From an uncultured Psychrobacter sp. (GTDB lineage Bacteria; Pseudomonadota; Gammaproteobacteria; Pseudomonadales; Moraxellaceae): a DNA stretch of 64,000 bases. Shown piece by piece: positions 25,154 through 36,114 of the stretch. The notes below the pieces were generated by a model that had not been told where the DNA came from, did not search any database, and was given only the letters and a program-made list of their open reading frames with translations. A program made the translations under genes and the position numbers. Positions within the stretch are counted from its first letter, which is position 1; the number at the start of each line of letters is the position of its first letter. The stretch is from assembly GCF_947500265.1 (NCBI RefSeq), contig NZ_CANMRN010000007.1, forward strand, positions 94,627 to 158,626, given 5' to 3'.

Positions 25154-25786
25154 TTATTCAGCAGACTTTTCTGCAGAGTCGCCGAAATCAACACTTGGTG
25201 CGGTTGAAATCGCTTCTTCATTGGCCACACTAAAGTTGGGCTTAGTATCCATACCAAATACTTTTGCAGTGATGTTGGTTGGGAACTGACGTACCGTTGT
25301 GTTGTATCCCTGCACTTCTTGGATATAGCGGTTACGAGCCACAGCAATACGGTTCTCAGTACCTTCTAACTGCGCTTGCAGGTCCTGAAACAGTGCATCT
25401 GACTTTAGATCTGGATAACGCTCAGATACTGCCATCAAACGTGACAATGCACCTGTCATCTGCTCTTGCGCTGCTGCATAACGCTCCATTGCTTCTGGGT
25501 CATTAAGCACTTCTGGCGTTACCGTGATACCGCCCGCACGTGAGCGAGCTTCTGCCACTTGGGTGAAGACCTCTTGCTCTTGCTCAGCATATTGCTGTAC
25601 GACTTTGACTAAGTTTGGCACCAAATCAGAACGACGCTGATACTGGTTAACCACTTCTGACCATGAAGCAGTGACCTGCTCATCTTGTGCTTGCAGGTTG
25701 TTATAGCCACAGCCACTTAGACCAACCGTAGAAGTTGTCAATAAAGCGGCTAGCAACATCGGCTTCATAATAGATTTACGCGTCAT
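25154..25786 (-). CDS. lemA: LemA family lipoprotein
   Basis: 210 residues from ATG 25786, chosen over the longer in-frame start because AGGAGA lies eight bases upstream and a lipoprotein signal (MTRKSIMKPMLLAALL, lipobox LSGC) then begins properly. The coiled-coil LemA domain follows: YNNLQAQDEQVTASWSEVVN, QYQRRSDLVPNLV, NRYIQEVQGYN and TVRQFPTNI. Probably attached to a membrane and working with the two TPM proteins downstream. The molecular role is not established. Confidence 0.93.
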   Translation of the reverse strand: MTRKSIMKPMLLAALLTTSTVGLSGCGYNNLQAQDEQVTASWSEVVNQYQRRSDLVPNLVKVVQQYAEQEQEVFTQVAEARSRAGGITVTPEVLNDPEAMERYAAAQEQMTGALSRLMAVSERYPDLKSDALFQDLQAQLEGTENRIAVARNRYIQEVQGYNTTVRQFPTNITAKVFGMDTKPNFSVANEEAISTAPSVDFGDSAEKSAE

Positions 25787-26742
25787 TGTTGATTCTCCTA
25801 ATAATGATAAATAACAAATATCCAGTACCACATTTTTAATATTTTTAAGTTTTCTTGGTATTCATACGGCAGTCATACGCTCTATATATTGTATATCTGC
25901 GCATCACTCTATCAGCATGATATCAAAAGAAGTTGTCCTAATGATGGCGTTATATACGGCTTTTTACAATTGACCGTTACCAAAACACAACCGCATAGTG
26001 TCAACGATAACGCGTTTTTATCATGATAGATATAGAGCAAAAATCTAGCAGTCTAACGCAATCAGACTAAATGTTATGAAAGTACAAACAATTATTTATA
26101 TATTATCCAAATCTTGCTAATGTATCTGCTAAATAAAATACGAATATATCTACCGTCTACAAAGAAATTTCTAGTAATTAGTACAAAAATATGGCAAATT
26201 GCAGTTACGTAGCCGTACGGTTTGAATACATTTGGTAGTGGACTTATAGTTTGATTAGTATTAGCGAGTTGTTAATTTCTTAATAAAAACATCAATTAAC
26301 TGTCAAATTATCGCTAAATACTGTCAATTCGCCATACCAGTCATGCATTCATTCAAGACAGCTCATAGTAAGTTGAATGCCATCATGGTGATGGATATTT
26401 AATTATATAACCGCCTGTTTTATCCGCCGGTCAACTTATGACTCATCTGATGTATAACATGATGATAGAAGACCGCAGTAGTTGAGGTTGTAGAATAATA
26501 GTAAACGCAGCTGATATTTATATTGTCAGTGATAAGCGCTATGCAAATAGTCCGTATTACTGACGAGATACGCGGGTAAATACAGACAACTACAGTCCAT
26601 TCTTGGTGGCCAAGCACATGAGACTTAGACAACAAATAAGTCGATGCAGAGACTTTAACTGCTTAACTTAAATAAGTAAGTTAACCAGTTAGTTTACTCC
26701 TAGCAAACAGTGCCACCTTGAGACAGTACTAGGAACATAAAT
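25787..26742. other. Long AT-rich intergenic region
   Basis: Over 900 bp between lemA (leftward) and the symporter (rightward). No credible ORF and no recognised RNA. It holds both promoters and the leader hairpin at 26698-26734. The size is unusual for this compact region; decayed sequence is possible. Confidence 0.5.
26698..26734 (+). promoter_or_regulatory. Leader hairpin covering the symporter ribosome-binding site
   Basis: TCCTAG (26698-26703) can pair with CTAGGA (26729-26734), which contains the AGGA ribosome-binding site eight bases before ATG 26743. This could limit translation until opened. The stem is only 6 bp. Confidence 0.35.
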
Positions 26743-28290
26743 ATGGAAGGTTTAGTTAACTTAGTAAATGGAATTATCTGGAGCCCAGCGCTGATTTATC
26801 TCTGCTTGGGTGCCGGTCTGTTCTATTCCATTATGACGCGCTTTGTACAAGTACGTCTATTCGGTGAGATGATCAAACTCCTATTCACTGGTAAATCTAG
26901 TGCACAGGGTATCTCATCATTTCAGGCACTTGCCGTCTCACTCGCCGGTCGTGTGGGTATGGGTAACATCGCTGGGGTAGCTGCTGCTATCGGCTTCGGT
27001 GGCCCAGGTGCCGTTTTCTGGATGTGGATCGTAGCCTTCCTAGGCGCATCTACAGCCTATGTCGAATCTACTCTTGCTCAGATTTACAAAGAAAAAGATG
27101 TGGTAACTGGCGAGTATCGCGGGGGCCCAGCTTATTACTTTGAACGTGCCCTTGGTCAAAAGTGGTACGGTATCCTCTTCGCAATCGCTTCTATTTTATC
27201 ATGTGGTATGTTCTTACCTGGTGTACAGGCGAACGGTGTTATCAGTGCATTTGCACAGGTAATGGGCGAAGGTACGATCATGAACGTTGCAGGCCTAGAA
27301 GTTGGCTCTATGCGCTTGGTCGGCTTGGCTATCATCTTAGTCGTGCTAGGTATCATCATCTTCGGTGGTATTAAGCGTATTGCAACCTTTACTGAGTTTG
27401 CAGTACCTTTCATGGCATTAGGTTATATTGCCCTAGCGCTAATCATCATGTTCAGCAACTTCAGCTTGATTCCAGATGTATTTGGTATGATCGTTGGTGA
27501 TGCATTCACTGCACAAGCAGGTTTTGGTGCTGCTATCGGTTGGGGTGTGAAACGTGGTATCTACTCTAACGAAGCCGGTCAGGGTACAGGTCCTCACGCT
27601 GCTGCTGCTGCTGAAGTTGAGCATCCATCACAGCAGGGTCTAGTTCAGGCATTCTCAGTATATGTTGATACATTACTAGTATGTTCTGCTACTGCATTCA
27701 TGATCTTGTCTACTGGTATGTACAACATTCAAGGTACGCTACCAGATGGTCAGTTCATCGTACAGAACGTTGCTGCTACTACTGAAATCAATGCTCCTGC
27801 GTTCACGCAAATGGCAATGGAATCTGTATACGGTACGTTTGGTAATGCGTTTATCGCAATCGCTGTATTCTTCTTTGCCTTTACAACAATTCTGGCTTAC
27901 TACTACATCGCTGAAGTAAACGTCGCTTACTTAACACGTTTCCTTGGTCGTAGTGCGAACAGAACTGGTCTATTCCTAGTGAAAGTTCTTATCATGGCGA
28001 TGGTTGCTTATGGTGGTCTAAACTCAGCTGGTTATATCTGGGCAATTGGTGATATCGGTGTTGGTCTTATGGCTTGGCTTAACATTGTTGGTATTCTTGT
28101 CATCTTCATCGTGGCTCGTCCAACTCTTACTATGCTTAAAGACTATGAAGCTCAGCGCAAAGCTGGCGTCACTCGCTATAGCTTTGACCCTGCTAAATTC
28201 GGTATTAAAAACGCACCGTATTGGGAAGAGCGTCATCTAGCACAGCAAAAAAGCATGAACGCTGATCCATTACGTAAAGATAAAGTATAA
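26743..28290 (+). CDS. AGCS-family alanine/glycine:Na+ symporter
   Basis: 515 residues, about 11 membrane spans, full length for the family. The AGCS signature appears as GRVGMGNIAGVAAAIGFGGPGAVFWMW and later GVKRGIYSNEAGQGTGPHAAAAAEVEHP. It imports alanine and/or glycine with sodium across the inner membrane. Monocistronic, followed by a strong terminator. Substrate preference cannot be read from sequence alone. Confidence 0.95.
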   Translation: MEGLVNLVNGIIWSPALIYLCLGAGLFYSIMTRFVQVRLFGEMIKLLFTGKSSAQGISSFQALAVSLAGRVGMGNIAGVAAAIGFGGPGAVFWMWIVAFLGASTAYVESTLAQIYKEKDVVTGEYRGGPAYYFERALGQKWYGILFAIASILSCGMFLPGVQANGVISAFAQVMGEGTIMNVAGLEVGSMRLVGLAIILVVLGIIIFGGIKRIATFTEFAVPFMALGYIALALIIMFSNFSLIPDVFGMIVGDAFTAQAGFGAAIGWGVKRGIYSNEAGQGTGPHAAAAAEVEHPSQQGLVQAFSVYVDTLLVCSATAFMILSTGMYNIQGTLPDGQFIVQNVAATTEINAPAFTQMAMESVYGTFGNAFIAIAVFFFAFTTILAYYYIAEVNVAYLTRFLGRSANRTGLFLVKVLIMAMVAYGGLNSAGYIWAIGDIGVGLMAWLNIVGILVIFIVARPTLTMLKDYEAQRKAGVTRYSFDPAKFGIKNAPYWEERHLAQQKSMNADPLRKDKV

Positions 28291-28329
28291 GTCGATTTAA
28301 TAGGATTGCTATTTAATCTTATTGAATAA

Positions 28330-28363
28330 AAAAAAGCCCGAGACCATGTTCTCGGGCTTTTTT
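28330..28363 (+). terminator. Strong terminator after the symporter
   Basis: AAGCCCGAGA / TCTCGGGCTT stem with an A-run before and six T after; works in both directions. Confidence 0.92.
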
Positions 28364-28625
28364 GTTTGGATGTTTTTCTACACCGCTACAGAATAGCTTA
28401 CCGAAAAAACATCAAAACCTACGTTCATACGAGCTGATTTAATGCTTTAAAACTGCCCTTTTATTCTCAAAATTAATCTGTATTCGAAATAACATATAAC
28501 TGGCATTTTATATTTTGCTTATCTTCTTTATAGAGCTCGCTTTAGCACTAGACTACTTTATATTAATTAAGTCGTCGTACCAGTATAGGTAAGCCACAGT
28601 TCCCCTATTTTTAATTCATAGACGT

Positions 28626-28650
28626 AAAAAAACCTAGCGCGATGGCTAGG
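28626..28650 (-). terminator. Terminator after fasciclin lipoprotein gene
   Basis: On the minus strand CCTAGC-CATCGC-GCTAGG followed by seven T, 50 bp past the stop at 28700. Confidence 0.88.
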
Positions 28651-28699
28651 CTTCCTTTAACTAACTTGTAGATTCAAAACCTACAAACTAAGAAATAGC

Positions 28700-29305
28700 T
28701 TATTCAGGCATTAACACTGCATCGATAGTATGAACCACACCATTGGTTGCCATAATATCTGTACCAGTGATGTTTGCTGTGTTACCAGTAGCATCAGTAA
28801 TCACATTGTCTTCACTGATAGTAATGGTTTTACCGTTCGCTGTTTCGATCTCAGTACCGTATGGGATATCAGCCGCTTTAACTTCCATTGCTAGTACATG
28901 GTAAGGAAGGACAGTTTTTAGCAAATCTGTATTGGCCAACAACTCTTCTTTAGTCACGCCTAGTTTTTCTAGTACTGGAGCAAACGCATCATCAGTTGGG
29001 GCAAATACAGTATGCTTGGTTTCTTCCATTAACATAGTATCAAGACCAGCAGCCTGTAGCGCAGCGGTTAAAATAGTTAGATTTTCGTTCTCTGCTGCGA
29101 TTTCAGCGATAGTTTGAGTCGCTTCCATGTCCATTTCGGCCATTGGCTCTGCTTCAACAGCTTCTGTCTCAGCAACTGGCTCAACTGCCATTTCTTCGGT
29201 CGCTTCTGGTTCAGTTGGCTCTGTAACAGTTTCAGTGTCGTTACACGCTGCTAGTGACATGGCTGCGGTTACAACTGCGATAGATAACAAATTCTTCTTT
29301 AACAT
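28700..29305 (-). CDS. Fasciclin-domain lipoprotein
   Basis: 201 residues. Lipoprotein signal with lipobox LAAC (Cys20), a Glu/Ala/Val/Thr-rich acidic linker to ~65, then one fasciclin (FAS1) domain with LTILTAALQAAGLDTML, the H1 motif HTVFAPTDDAFA and H2-like NGVVHTIDAVLMPE. FAS1 domains mediate adhesion or protein contacts at the cell surface. A paralogue lies 0.4 kb upstream in the same direction, each with its own terminator, so they are probably separately expressed. Confidence 0.93.
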   Translation of the reverse strand: MLKKNLLSIAVVTAAMSLAACNDTETVTEPTEPEATEEMAVEPVAETEAVEAEPMAEMDMEATQTIAEIAAENENLTILTAALQAAGLDTMLMEETKHTVFAPTDDAFAPVLEKLGVTKEELLANTDLLKTVLPYHVLAMEVKAADIPYGTEIETANGKTITISEDNVITDATGNTANITGTDIMATNGVVHTIDAVLMPE

Positions 29306-29727
29306 AGGTAATTCCTTTTTGGATAAATAATTGATTAAGGGATTTATTTAAATTAATAACTTTCGATAAATATAATGGCGACCAATGATTAATAAATGTA
29401 TCAATTACTTAGTCATACTATTTGGTCCGTTATATTGATAGTTCTCAGTCTAACTGTTTAATTTTTAAATGGTATTTACTTAAGTAGCAACACTGTATCA
29501 ATCACGTATATAGCATTGTTTGCTTGTATATCAGTTATTGCGATATTTGAGACGAAATGATGGTGATTAACTATTTCCGGATTTTTACTTTAAAAATCTA
29601 ACCTAAATAGAAACTTATATAGATAAAGCTCTACAGTCTAAAACAGCCATTGTCTGATAATGAAATCATCACAAACAATGGCTGCTTAGTCTTGCAATAA
29701 ATACAGTTGGTATGCCTCAGTTAATAC
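29306..29727. other. Intergenic region between the two fasciclin genes
   Basis: Contains the upstream gene's terminator (29644-29684) and the promoter region of the downstream gene; AT-rich, no ORF. Confidence 0.55.
29644..29684 (-). terminator. Terminator after second fasciclin gene
   Basis: CAGCCATTGT (29644-29653) / ACAATGGCTG (29675-29684); on the minus strand TTTT follows the stem. Confidence 0.7.
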
Positions 29728-30282
29728 TTATTTAGGCAACAATACTCTGTCGATTACATGGACGACACCATTGTTGGCAGCGATGTCAGTCTTCACAATG
29801 TTCGTTGTGCGACCATTTTCATCCATCAATTTGCCTTCTCTAGTTACCATCAACGTGTCTTTGCTAGCAGTCATTACGTTACCAGGCTTCACGTCTTTGG
29901 CATACTTAGCCATATCGCCAGCGACTACGTGATAACCCAATACTTTGGTTAATAATGGCTTGTTGGCAAATAACTGTGCTTTAGTCATACCTGTTTCTTG
30001 CAATGCTTGCATAAAGGCGGCATTGGTCGGTGCAAATACCGTATAGTGAGCATTAGGATCAGACAACATATCGACTAAGCCTGCTGCTTGTACCGCTTCT
30101 ACCAATACTGAAAAATCAGGATTGCTTTGCGCAATTTGTACGACATTCATCTTAGCCATACTCTGACTGTGCATTGGTGCTTTCATATCGCCTGTCTTCG
30201 CTGGCATCATATTATTACAAGCACTTAAACCTGCGATTGAGATAGCCAATGTACCGATGGTGGCAATTTTAGTAAGTTTCAT
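29728..30282 (-). CDS. Fasciclin-domain lipoprotein (paralogue)
   Basis: 184 residues. Signal with lipobox LSAC (Cys22), short linker, one FAS1 domain (DFSVLVEAVQAAGLVDML, HYTVFAPTNAAFMQAL, NNGVVHVIDRVLLPK). It shares domain layout with the 28700-29305 gene but lacks the long acidic linker and is more basic. Likely arose by tandem duplication. Probable surface or periplasmic adhesion role by family. Confidence 0.93.
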   Translation of the reverse strand: MKLTKIATIGTLAISIAGLSACNNMMPAKTGDMKAPMHSQSMAKMNVVQIAQSNPDFSVLVEAVQAAGLVDMLSDPNAHYTVFAPTNAAFMQALQETGMTKAQLFANKPLLTKVLGYHVVAGDMAKYAKDVKPGNVMTASKDTLMVTREGKLMDENGRTTNIVKTDIAANNGVVHVIDRVLLPK

Positions 30283-30854
30283 AACATTTTCCTTAATGAT
30301 TTGAATTTCTTTGACGTTGGTATTGTTTCAACTATGATATTACTGTCTTACAGATCATCCTGCCTGCTAATGCCATTTGCTCACCATACTATACTGCTAA
30401 CATTGATACTCTTAATACCAGTTATTGTTAATAAATGAGCCTATATTTATAAGTAGGACTTACTAAGACCTTGTATTTCTGAAATTAAATTAACATGTAA
30501 GCAATCTTTATCAACCTGCCTTTGCGCAATTTTTTGTGGTATGGGTGTAAATTCTGTCTGACTTCTGAGCGTTCCCGTTGGCTTTCATTTGCAAAAGAAA
30601 AGCTTTATGTAAGCCCTTAGCGAAATGATATTCATTTGTGCGTATCTGCTTTATGAAATAGACTCTATCATCTTACTCTGTTACTTAGCTCTCCTCTTAT
30701 TTATCTATTGCCAAAGAGGAATATGCAGTATCCATATGTAGCAAACTTTTCATGCTAAAATAATGCAAATTTGCGGTCCTCTTCGTGAGACTCTGCACGC
30801 TACTGGTTTGTTATTCCTTCTTTTTTTAATAATTACGATATAAGCAGCACACCT
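30283..30854. other. Upstream region of metH
   Basis: No ORF. It was searched by eye for a cobalamin or SAM riboswitch; no B12-box-like element or kink-turn arrangement was recognised. Must hold the metH promoter. Confidence 0.45.
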
Positions 30855-33800
30855 ATGATTCCAACGACGACCTCACCAACCGATTCTCATACCGATACCG
30901 CCTCTAGTTCCTCATCCACTAATGACTTTATATTAACGCCACCTGCTGTATTTCCGTTTAAAGAGCAGCAGCTAACCGCCCGTGCCCGTATCACTGAGCA
31001 GATGGCATCACGCATTTTGATGTTAGACGGTGCCATGGGTACGCAGATTCAGACCTATAAGCTAGAAGAAGCGGATTATCGTGGTGAGCGTTTTGCTGAT
31101 ATTGACCAAGATGTACGCGGCAACAACGACCTACTGGTACTGACTCAGCCGCACATGATCAAAGACATTCATCACGATCATCTGCTGGCGGGCGCTGATA
31201 TCATCGAGACCAATACCTTTAACGGTACGCGTCTGTCGATGGCTGACTATGACATGCAGTACCTAGTGCCAGAACTAAATAGGACAGCGGCCAAGATTGC
31301 TAGAGCAGCGGCGGATGAATTTACCGCAAAAACGCCTGAGAAACCGCGCTTCGTTGCAGGTGTTGTGGGTCCGACTTCACGTACGTGCTCGCTATCGCCT
31401 GATGTCAATGATCCTGCGTTTCGTAATATTACCTTTGATGAATTGGTACTCAACTACCGTGAAGCGACCTTATGCCTGATAGAAGGCGGCGTCGATATCA
31501 TTTTGATTGAGACAATCTTTGATACGCTAAATGCCAAAGCGGCGATATTTGCCATCACTGGTGTGTTCGACGATATTGGCTTTGAGTTGCCAATTATGAT
31601 TTCGGGTACGATTACCGATGCGTCAGGTCGCACGCTATCGGGTCAAACGGCTGAGGCGTTTTATAACTCTATCCGCCATGCCAAGCCTTTATCTGTTGGC
31701 TTTAACTGTGCGCTAGGTGCTGATGCGCTGCGCCCACATATTCAGACATTGTCAAACATCGCTGATACTTATGTCTCTGCGCATCCTAACGCTGGTCTAC
31801 CCAATGAGTTTGGTGAGTATGATGAAACCGCTGAAGAAACGGCTGCCCTACTCGAAGGTTTTGCCAAAGCGGGTATCTTAAATATCGTCGGCGGCTGCTG
31901 TGGTACGACACCTGAGCATATCCGTCAAATCGCTAAAGTCGTGGCTAACTATCCACCGCGTGTTATTCCTGAGATAGCCCCTGCCTGCCGACTATCAGGT
32001 CTTGAACCATTTACCATCAATTCTGATAGCTTGTTTGTCAATGTCGGTGAGCGTACCAACGTCACAGGCTCTAAAAAATTCCTCCGTTTGATTAAAACCG
32101 AAGCCTATACCGAAGCACTCGATGTCGCGCGTGATCAGGTCGAAGGCGGTGCGCAGATCGTCGATATCAATATGGACGAAGGCATGCTCGACTCCAAGCA
32201 GGCGATGATTCACTTCGTCAACTTGGTTTCAGGCGAACCAGATATCAGCCGTGTGCCACTGATGATCGACTCATCTAAATGGGACATTATCGAAGAAGGT
32301 CTTAAACGTACGCAGGGCAAATCTGTCGTCAACTCTATCTCATTAAAAGAAGGTCATGCTGAGTTCGTTGAACGTGCCAAATTATGCATGCGTTATGGTG
32401 CTGCGATTATCGTTATGGCATTCGATGAAGACGGACAGGCTGACACTTACAAGCGCAAAATTGAAATATCTAAACGCAGCTATGACGTACTGGTTAACGA
32501 AGTGGGCTTCCCATCAGAAGACATTATCTTTGACCCAAATATCTTTGCCGTCGCCACAGGTATCACCGAGCATAATAACTACGGTGCTGATTTCATCAAT
32601 GCCACACGTTGGATTACGGAAAATCTACCGAACGCGATGGTCTCGGGCGGCGTATCCAACGTGTCGTTTAGTTTCCGTGGTAACCCAATCCGTGAAGCGA
32701 TCAACTCCGTATTCTTATACCACGCGATCAAAAACGGCCTGACCATGGGTATCGTTAACCCAGCCATGCTTGAGCTGTACGATGATATTCCAAAGGAAGC
32801 CCGTGATGCTATCGAAGACGTCATGCTCAACCGCAATCAAGGTGAAACTGGTCAAGATGCGACTGAACGTCTAATGACCGTCGCTGAAAACTACCAAGAT
32901 GGCGGCAAGAAAAAAGACAGTACCGTCGATATGAGCTGGCGCGAAGGTACAGTAGAAGAACGTATCGCCCACGCACTGGTCAAAGGCGTGACGACCTTTA
33001 TCGAAGCGGATACCAAAGAAGCATGGGAGAAGTATCCTAAACCGCTAGAAGTCATCGAAGGGCCACTCATGGACGGTATGAATATCGTCGGTGACCTATT
33101 CGGTGCAGGTAAGATGTTCCTACCACAAGTCGTAAAATCTGCTCGTGTAATGAAGCAATCTGTCGCGTGGTTAAACCCGTATATCGAAGCGGAAAAAGTC
33201 GAAGGCGAGGTCAAAGGTAAAATCCTAATGGCAACCGTCAAAGGCGACGTGCATGATATCGGCAAAAACATCGTCGGCGTGGTGCTTGGTTGTAACGGCT
33301 ATGACATTGTCGATCTGGGCGTGATGGTGCCATGTGAAAAAATCCTCGATACTGCCATCGCAGAAAAAGTCGATATCATTGGTCTGTCTGGTCTGATTAC
33401 CCCAAGTCTCGATGAGATGGTCTATGTCGCCAAGCAAATGCAAGAGCGCGGCATGACATTACCATTGATGATCGGCGGTGCAACGACGTCGAAAGCGCAT
33501 ACTGCCGTCAAGGTCGAGCCGCAATATCAAAATGATGGCATCATCTATGTATCGGATGCGTCGCGGTCAGTCGGCGTGGTGACCAAATTACTATCAAAAG
33601 AACACCGTCAAGCGCTCATCGATGAAACCCGCGAGGAATATGTTAAGGTGCGTGAGCGTCTGGCTAAGCGTCAACCAAAAGCCGCCAAAGTCACCTATGC
33701 TGAATCGGTCAAGATTGGCTTTCAGTACGATTGGGAAAACTATGTGCCACCAGTGCCTAATAAGTTAGGCCAAGTGATATTGGATGATTACCCTATCACC

Positions 33801-34658
33801 AACCTACTGCCATATATCGATTGGACGCCGTTCTTTATCTCTTGGGGACTGGTCGGTAAGTATCCGAAAATATTGCAAGACGATGTGGTTGGCGAAGCGG
33901 CACGTGATCTGTTTGAAAATGCCAATGAGCTGATGCAAAAGATGATCGATGAGAAATCACTCGTTGCGAAAGGTGTGTTTAAACTCATGCCAGCGCGCCG
34001 TACTGGTGCCGATACGGTCACGGTCTATGACAATGCGCCTGCTGATGGCGGCAAACCGACCTATCAGTTTGAGCACTTACGTCAGCAAAGCGACAAAGCC
34101 AGTGGCAAGCCGAACTTTAGCTTGGCAGACTTCATCTCGCCATCAGAGACGCATACCGATCACTTGGGCGGCTTTACCGTCTCAATCGTCGGTACAGAAG
34201 CACTTGCTGAGCAATATAAAGCAGCAGGCGATGACTATAATGCCATCATGGTACAAGCACTGTCTGACCGCTTAGCCGAAGCATTCGCCGAGCATCTACA
34301 TGAGCTCATTCGTAAAGAGTATTGGGGCTATCAGCCGACTGAATCACTTACCAATGATGAGATGATTAAAGAAAAATACGTCGGTATCCGCCCTGCACCT
34401 GGCTACCCTGCCTGTCCTGAGCATACGGAAAAAGGCAAATTGTTTGACTGGCTTGGTACAGTAGATGCGATCGGTACGACCTTGACCGAAAGCTATGCGA
34501 TGTGGCCTGCGTCATCGGTCAGCGGATTCTATTACTCGCATCCTGATAGTGAGTACTTCAATGTCGGAAAAATTAGCCGTGATCAGTTAGAGAGTTATGC
34601 TGAGCGTAAAGGTTGGGATATGAAAACGGCTGAGAAGTGGTTAAATCCGAACTTGTAG
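30855..34658 (+). CDS. metH: Cobalamin-dependent methionine synthase
   Basis: 1267 residues; transfers methyl from methyl-THF through cobalamin to homocysteine. Domains in order: homocysteine/zinc barrel (~55-370; [10 protein letters not shown], Cys near 285 in [17 protein letters not shown] near 347), pterin-binding barrel (~395-650), helical cap and B12 domain with GDVHDIGKN (lower-axial His near 799), and the C-terminal AdoMet reactivation domain with [12 protein letters not shown] near 1178. The N-terminus has a ~45-residue Ser/Thr-rich extension before the first conserved block, and no clear ribosome-binding site precedes ATG 30855, so the start could be later. Monocistronic. Confidence 0.97.
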   Translation: MIPTTTSPTDSHTDTASSSSSTNDFILTPPAVFPFKEQQLTARARITEQMASRILMLDGAMGTQIQTYKLEEADYRGERFADIDQDVRGNNDLLVLTQPHMIKDIHHDHLLAGADIIETNTFNGTRLSMADYDMQYLVPELNRTAAKIARAAADEFTAKTPEKPRFVAGVVGPTSRTCSLSPDVNDPAFRNITFDELVLNYREATLCLIEGGVDIILIETIFDTLNAKAAIFAITGVFDDIGFELPIMISGTITDASGRTLSGQTAEAFYNSIRHAKPLSVGFNCALGADALRPHIQTLSNIADTYVSAHPNAGLPNEFGEYDETAEETAALLEGFAKAGILNIVGGCCGTTPEHIRQIAKVVANYPPRVIPEIAPACRLSGLEPFTINSDSLFVNVGERTNVTGSKKFLRLIKTEAYTEALDVARDQVEGGAQIVDINMDEGMLDSKQAMIHFVNLVSGEPDISRVPLMIDSSKWDIIEEGLKRTQGKSVVNSISLKEGHAEFVERAKLCMRYGAAIIVMAFDEDGQADTYKRKIEISKRSYDVLVNEVGFPSEDIIFDPNIFAVATGITEHNNYGADFINATRWITENLPNAMVSGGVSNVSFSFRGNPIREAINSVFLYHAIKNGLTMGIVNPAMLELYDDIPKEARDAIEDVMLNRNQGETGQDATERLMTVAENYQDGGKKKDSTVDMSWREGTVEERIAHALVKGVTTFIEADTKEAWEKYPKPLEVIEGPLMDGMNIVGDLFGAGKMFLPQVVKSARVMKQSVAWLNPYIEAEKVEGEVKGKILMATVKGDVHDIGKNIVGVVLGCNGYDIVDLGVMVPCEKILDTAIAEKVDIIGLSGLITPSLDEMVYVAKQMQERGMTLPLMIGGATTSKAHTAVKVEPQYQNDGIIYVSDASRSVGVVTKLLSKEHRQALIDETREEYVKVRERLAKRQPKAAKVTYAESVKIGFQYDWENYVPPVPNKLGQVILDDYPITNLLPYIDWTPFFISWGLVGKYPKILQDDVVGEAARDLFENANELMQKMIDEKSLVAKGVFKLMPARRTGADTVTVYDNAPADGGKPTYQFEHLRQQSDKASGKPNFSLADFISPSETHTDHLGGFTVSIVGTEALAEQYKAAGDDYNAIMVQALSDRLAEAFAEHLHELIRKEYWGYQPTESLTNDEMIKEKYVGIRPAPGYPACPEHTEKGKLFDWLGTVDAIGTTLTESYAMWPASSVSGFYYSHPDSEYFNVGKISRDQLESYAERKGWDMKTAEKWLNPNL

Positions 34659-34701
34659 TCGATTGGCTAATCAAGTTATAGAAACCTGATAGTTCTTTTT
34701 T

Positions 34702-34735
34702 GGCTTACTTATTTAATATAAGTAAGCCATTTTTT
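34702..34735 (+). terminator. Terminator after metH
   Basis: GGCTTACTTA / TAAGTAAGCC hairpin followed by A and six T. Confidence 0.92.
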
Positions 34736-34866
34736 ATGGCATTTCATTTTGCTTACCCTCAGCAAACTTATCGCTACGTTCATAGCAAAATACTTTCATC
34801 ATTTACTGACAACAACCATGCTAGATTATTGTCTATTCTATTATTATTATCTTTGTGAGACAGGCT

Positions 34867-35796
34867 ATGAATCAGATTGCATTACTTTCTAGTTGGATTG
34901 GCAAAACTTTTGCAATTTGGGCATTGGTCAGTGCTGTTTTGGGATTTATTTTTCCTGAATTTTTTGCTTCGTTGGCTTTTTTGATCGTTCCTATACTTGG
35001 CATCATTATGTTTGGGATGGGCATGACGCTCAAAACGGAAGATTTCCTAGAGATTGTCAAACGTCCTAAACCTGTACTGGTTGGCCTATTGGCACAGTTC
35101 ACGCTCATGCCACTCATTGCTTACCTATTAACGGTCATTTTCAACCTCGATCCTTTAATAGCAGTCGGTGTTATTTTGGTTGGTTGTTGTCCTGGCGGCA
35201 CGTCGAGTAACGTGATTACGTTCTTAGCCAAAGGTGATGTCGCATTGAGTGTGGCGATTACCTCTATCTCTACCCTGCTTGCACCTTTTCTGACCCCTAT
35301 TCTGCTCAGTGTTTTTGCGGGGCAGCTGATTGATATCGACCTAGCCAGTATGATGATGACCATTACCAAAATTGTCATCTTACCTATCTTACTCGGTGTT
35401 ATTTTTCATAAGTTTTTGGGTAAAAAGATAGAGTTCGTCACTGAGGTATTGCCGATGGTGTCGGTATTCGGCATTTCCATCATTATAGCGGCGGTGGTTG
35501 CCATGTCTAAAGCGACTATCTTAGATAGTGGTGCTATCGTCTTTATCGTGGTTGCCTTACATAATATGACGGGTTATACCTTGGGATATGTAATCGCTCG
35601 ATTGTCTGGATTTACGGAGAGACAGCGCCGCGCCATTATGGTGGAAGTGGGCATGCAAAACTCTGGTCTGGGCGCTGCCCTTGCCGCGACTTATTTCAAT
35701 CCTGTCGCTGCCTTACCGAGTGCGATATTTAGTGTATGGCATAACTTTAGTGGGGCGCTGGTTGCGAATATTTTTGCTAAGAGAGATGCTAGGTAG
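34867..35796 (+). CDS. BASS-family sodium symporter (bile acid:Na+ type)
   Basis: 309 residues, about nine to ten membrane spans. Family hallmarks: VGVILVGCCPGGTSSNVITFLAKGDVALSVAIT and the later GMQNSGLGAALA. ATG 34867 is preferred to the in-frame GTG at 34855. Bacterial members carry organic anions (pantoate, bile acids, keto acids) with Na+; the substrate is not deducible here. Followed by a strong terminator. Confidence 0.92.
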   Translation: MNQIALLSSWIGKTFAIWALVSAVLGFIFPEFFASLAFLIVPILGIIMFGMGMTLKTEDFLEIVKRPKPVLVGLLAQFTLMPLIAYLLTVIFNLDPLIAVGVILVGCCPGGTSSNVITFLAKGDVALSVAITSISTLLAPFLTPILLSVFAGQLIDIDLASMMMTITKIVILPILLGVIFHKFLGKKIEFVTEVLPMVSVFGISIIIAAVVAMSKATILDSGAIVFIVVALHNMTGYTLGYVIARLSGFTERQRRAIMVEVGMQNSGLGAALAATYFNPVAALPSAIFSVWHNFSGALVANIFAKRDAR

Positions 35797-35831
35797 GTTT
35801 TAATAGGGATATTTAAACTATTATTGGCTAA

Positions 35832-35865
35832 GGGTATACGATGAATAATCGTATACCCCTTTTAT
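35832..35865 (+). terminator. Terminator after the BASS transporter
   Basis: GGGTATACGAT / ATCGTATACCC perfect 11-bp stem, then C and a T-rich tract. Confidence 0.88.
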
Positions 35866-35913
35866 TAAAACTTGATATATCTAATTACTAACGTAATTTA
35901 TTGCCATATTACT

Positions 35914-36069
35914 TTAATCTATTGTATGGTTTTTATCCTTGCTCCGCCGACACTTTTCAGAACAATAAATCACCTGCTCCCAGTCCTTTTCCCACTTCTT
36001 ACGCCACGTAAATGGGCGCTGGCAGACGGGGCAGGTTTTTTGCGGTAGATTTACTTTTTTATGTGCCAT
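35914..36069 (-). CDS. DUF2256 zinc-ribbon miniprotein (copy 1)
   Basis: 51 residues, ATG at 36069 to TAA at 35914-35916. Motif order [16 protein letters not shown] ... [16 protein letters not shown] and CSEKC form a treble-clef-like zinc site, the DUF2256 pattern. Basic and probably nucleic-acid or protein binding. In other bacteria DUF2256 genes often sit by photolyase/cryptochrome genes; none is visible here. A paralogue lies 45 bp upstream in the same direction. Confidence 0.88.
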   Translation of the reverse strand: MAHKKVNLPQKTCPVCQRPFTWRKKWEKDWEQVIYCSEKCRRSKDKNHTID

Positions 36070-36114
36070 TATTTGCTCCCATCCACTTCTAGCTATTTGT
36101 GTTGTGGTGACATC

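Larger units (their letters stand above)
28291..28699. other. Intergenic region with two terminators
   Basis: Holds the symporter terminator (28330-28363) and the fasciclin terminator (28626-28650) with ~260 bp of AT-rich sequence between; nothing else seen. Confidence 0.6.

Noticed and set aside
25787..26742. Glycine riboswitch upstream of the AGCS symporter
   Set aside because: No tandem aptamer-like cores; only a short hairpin at the RBS.
30283..30854. Cobalamin or SAM riboswitch upstream of metH
   Set aside because: No B12-box-like sequence or recognisable core helices were seen by eye; a covariance search would be decisive.
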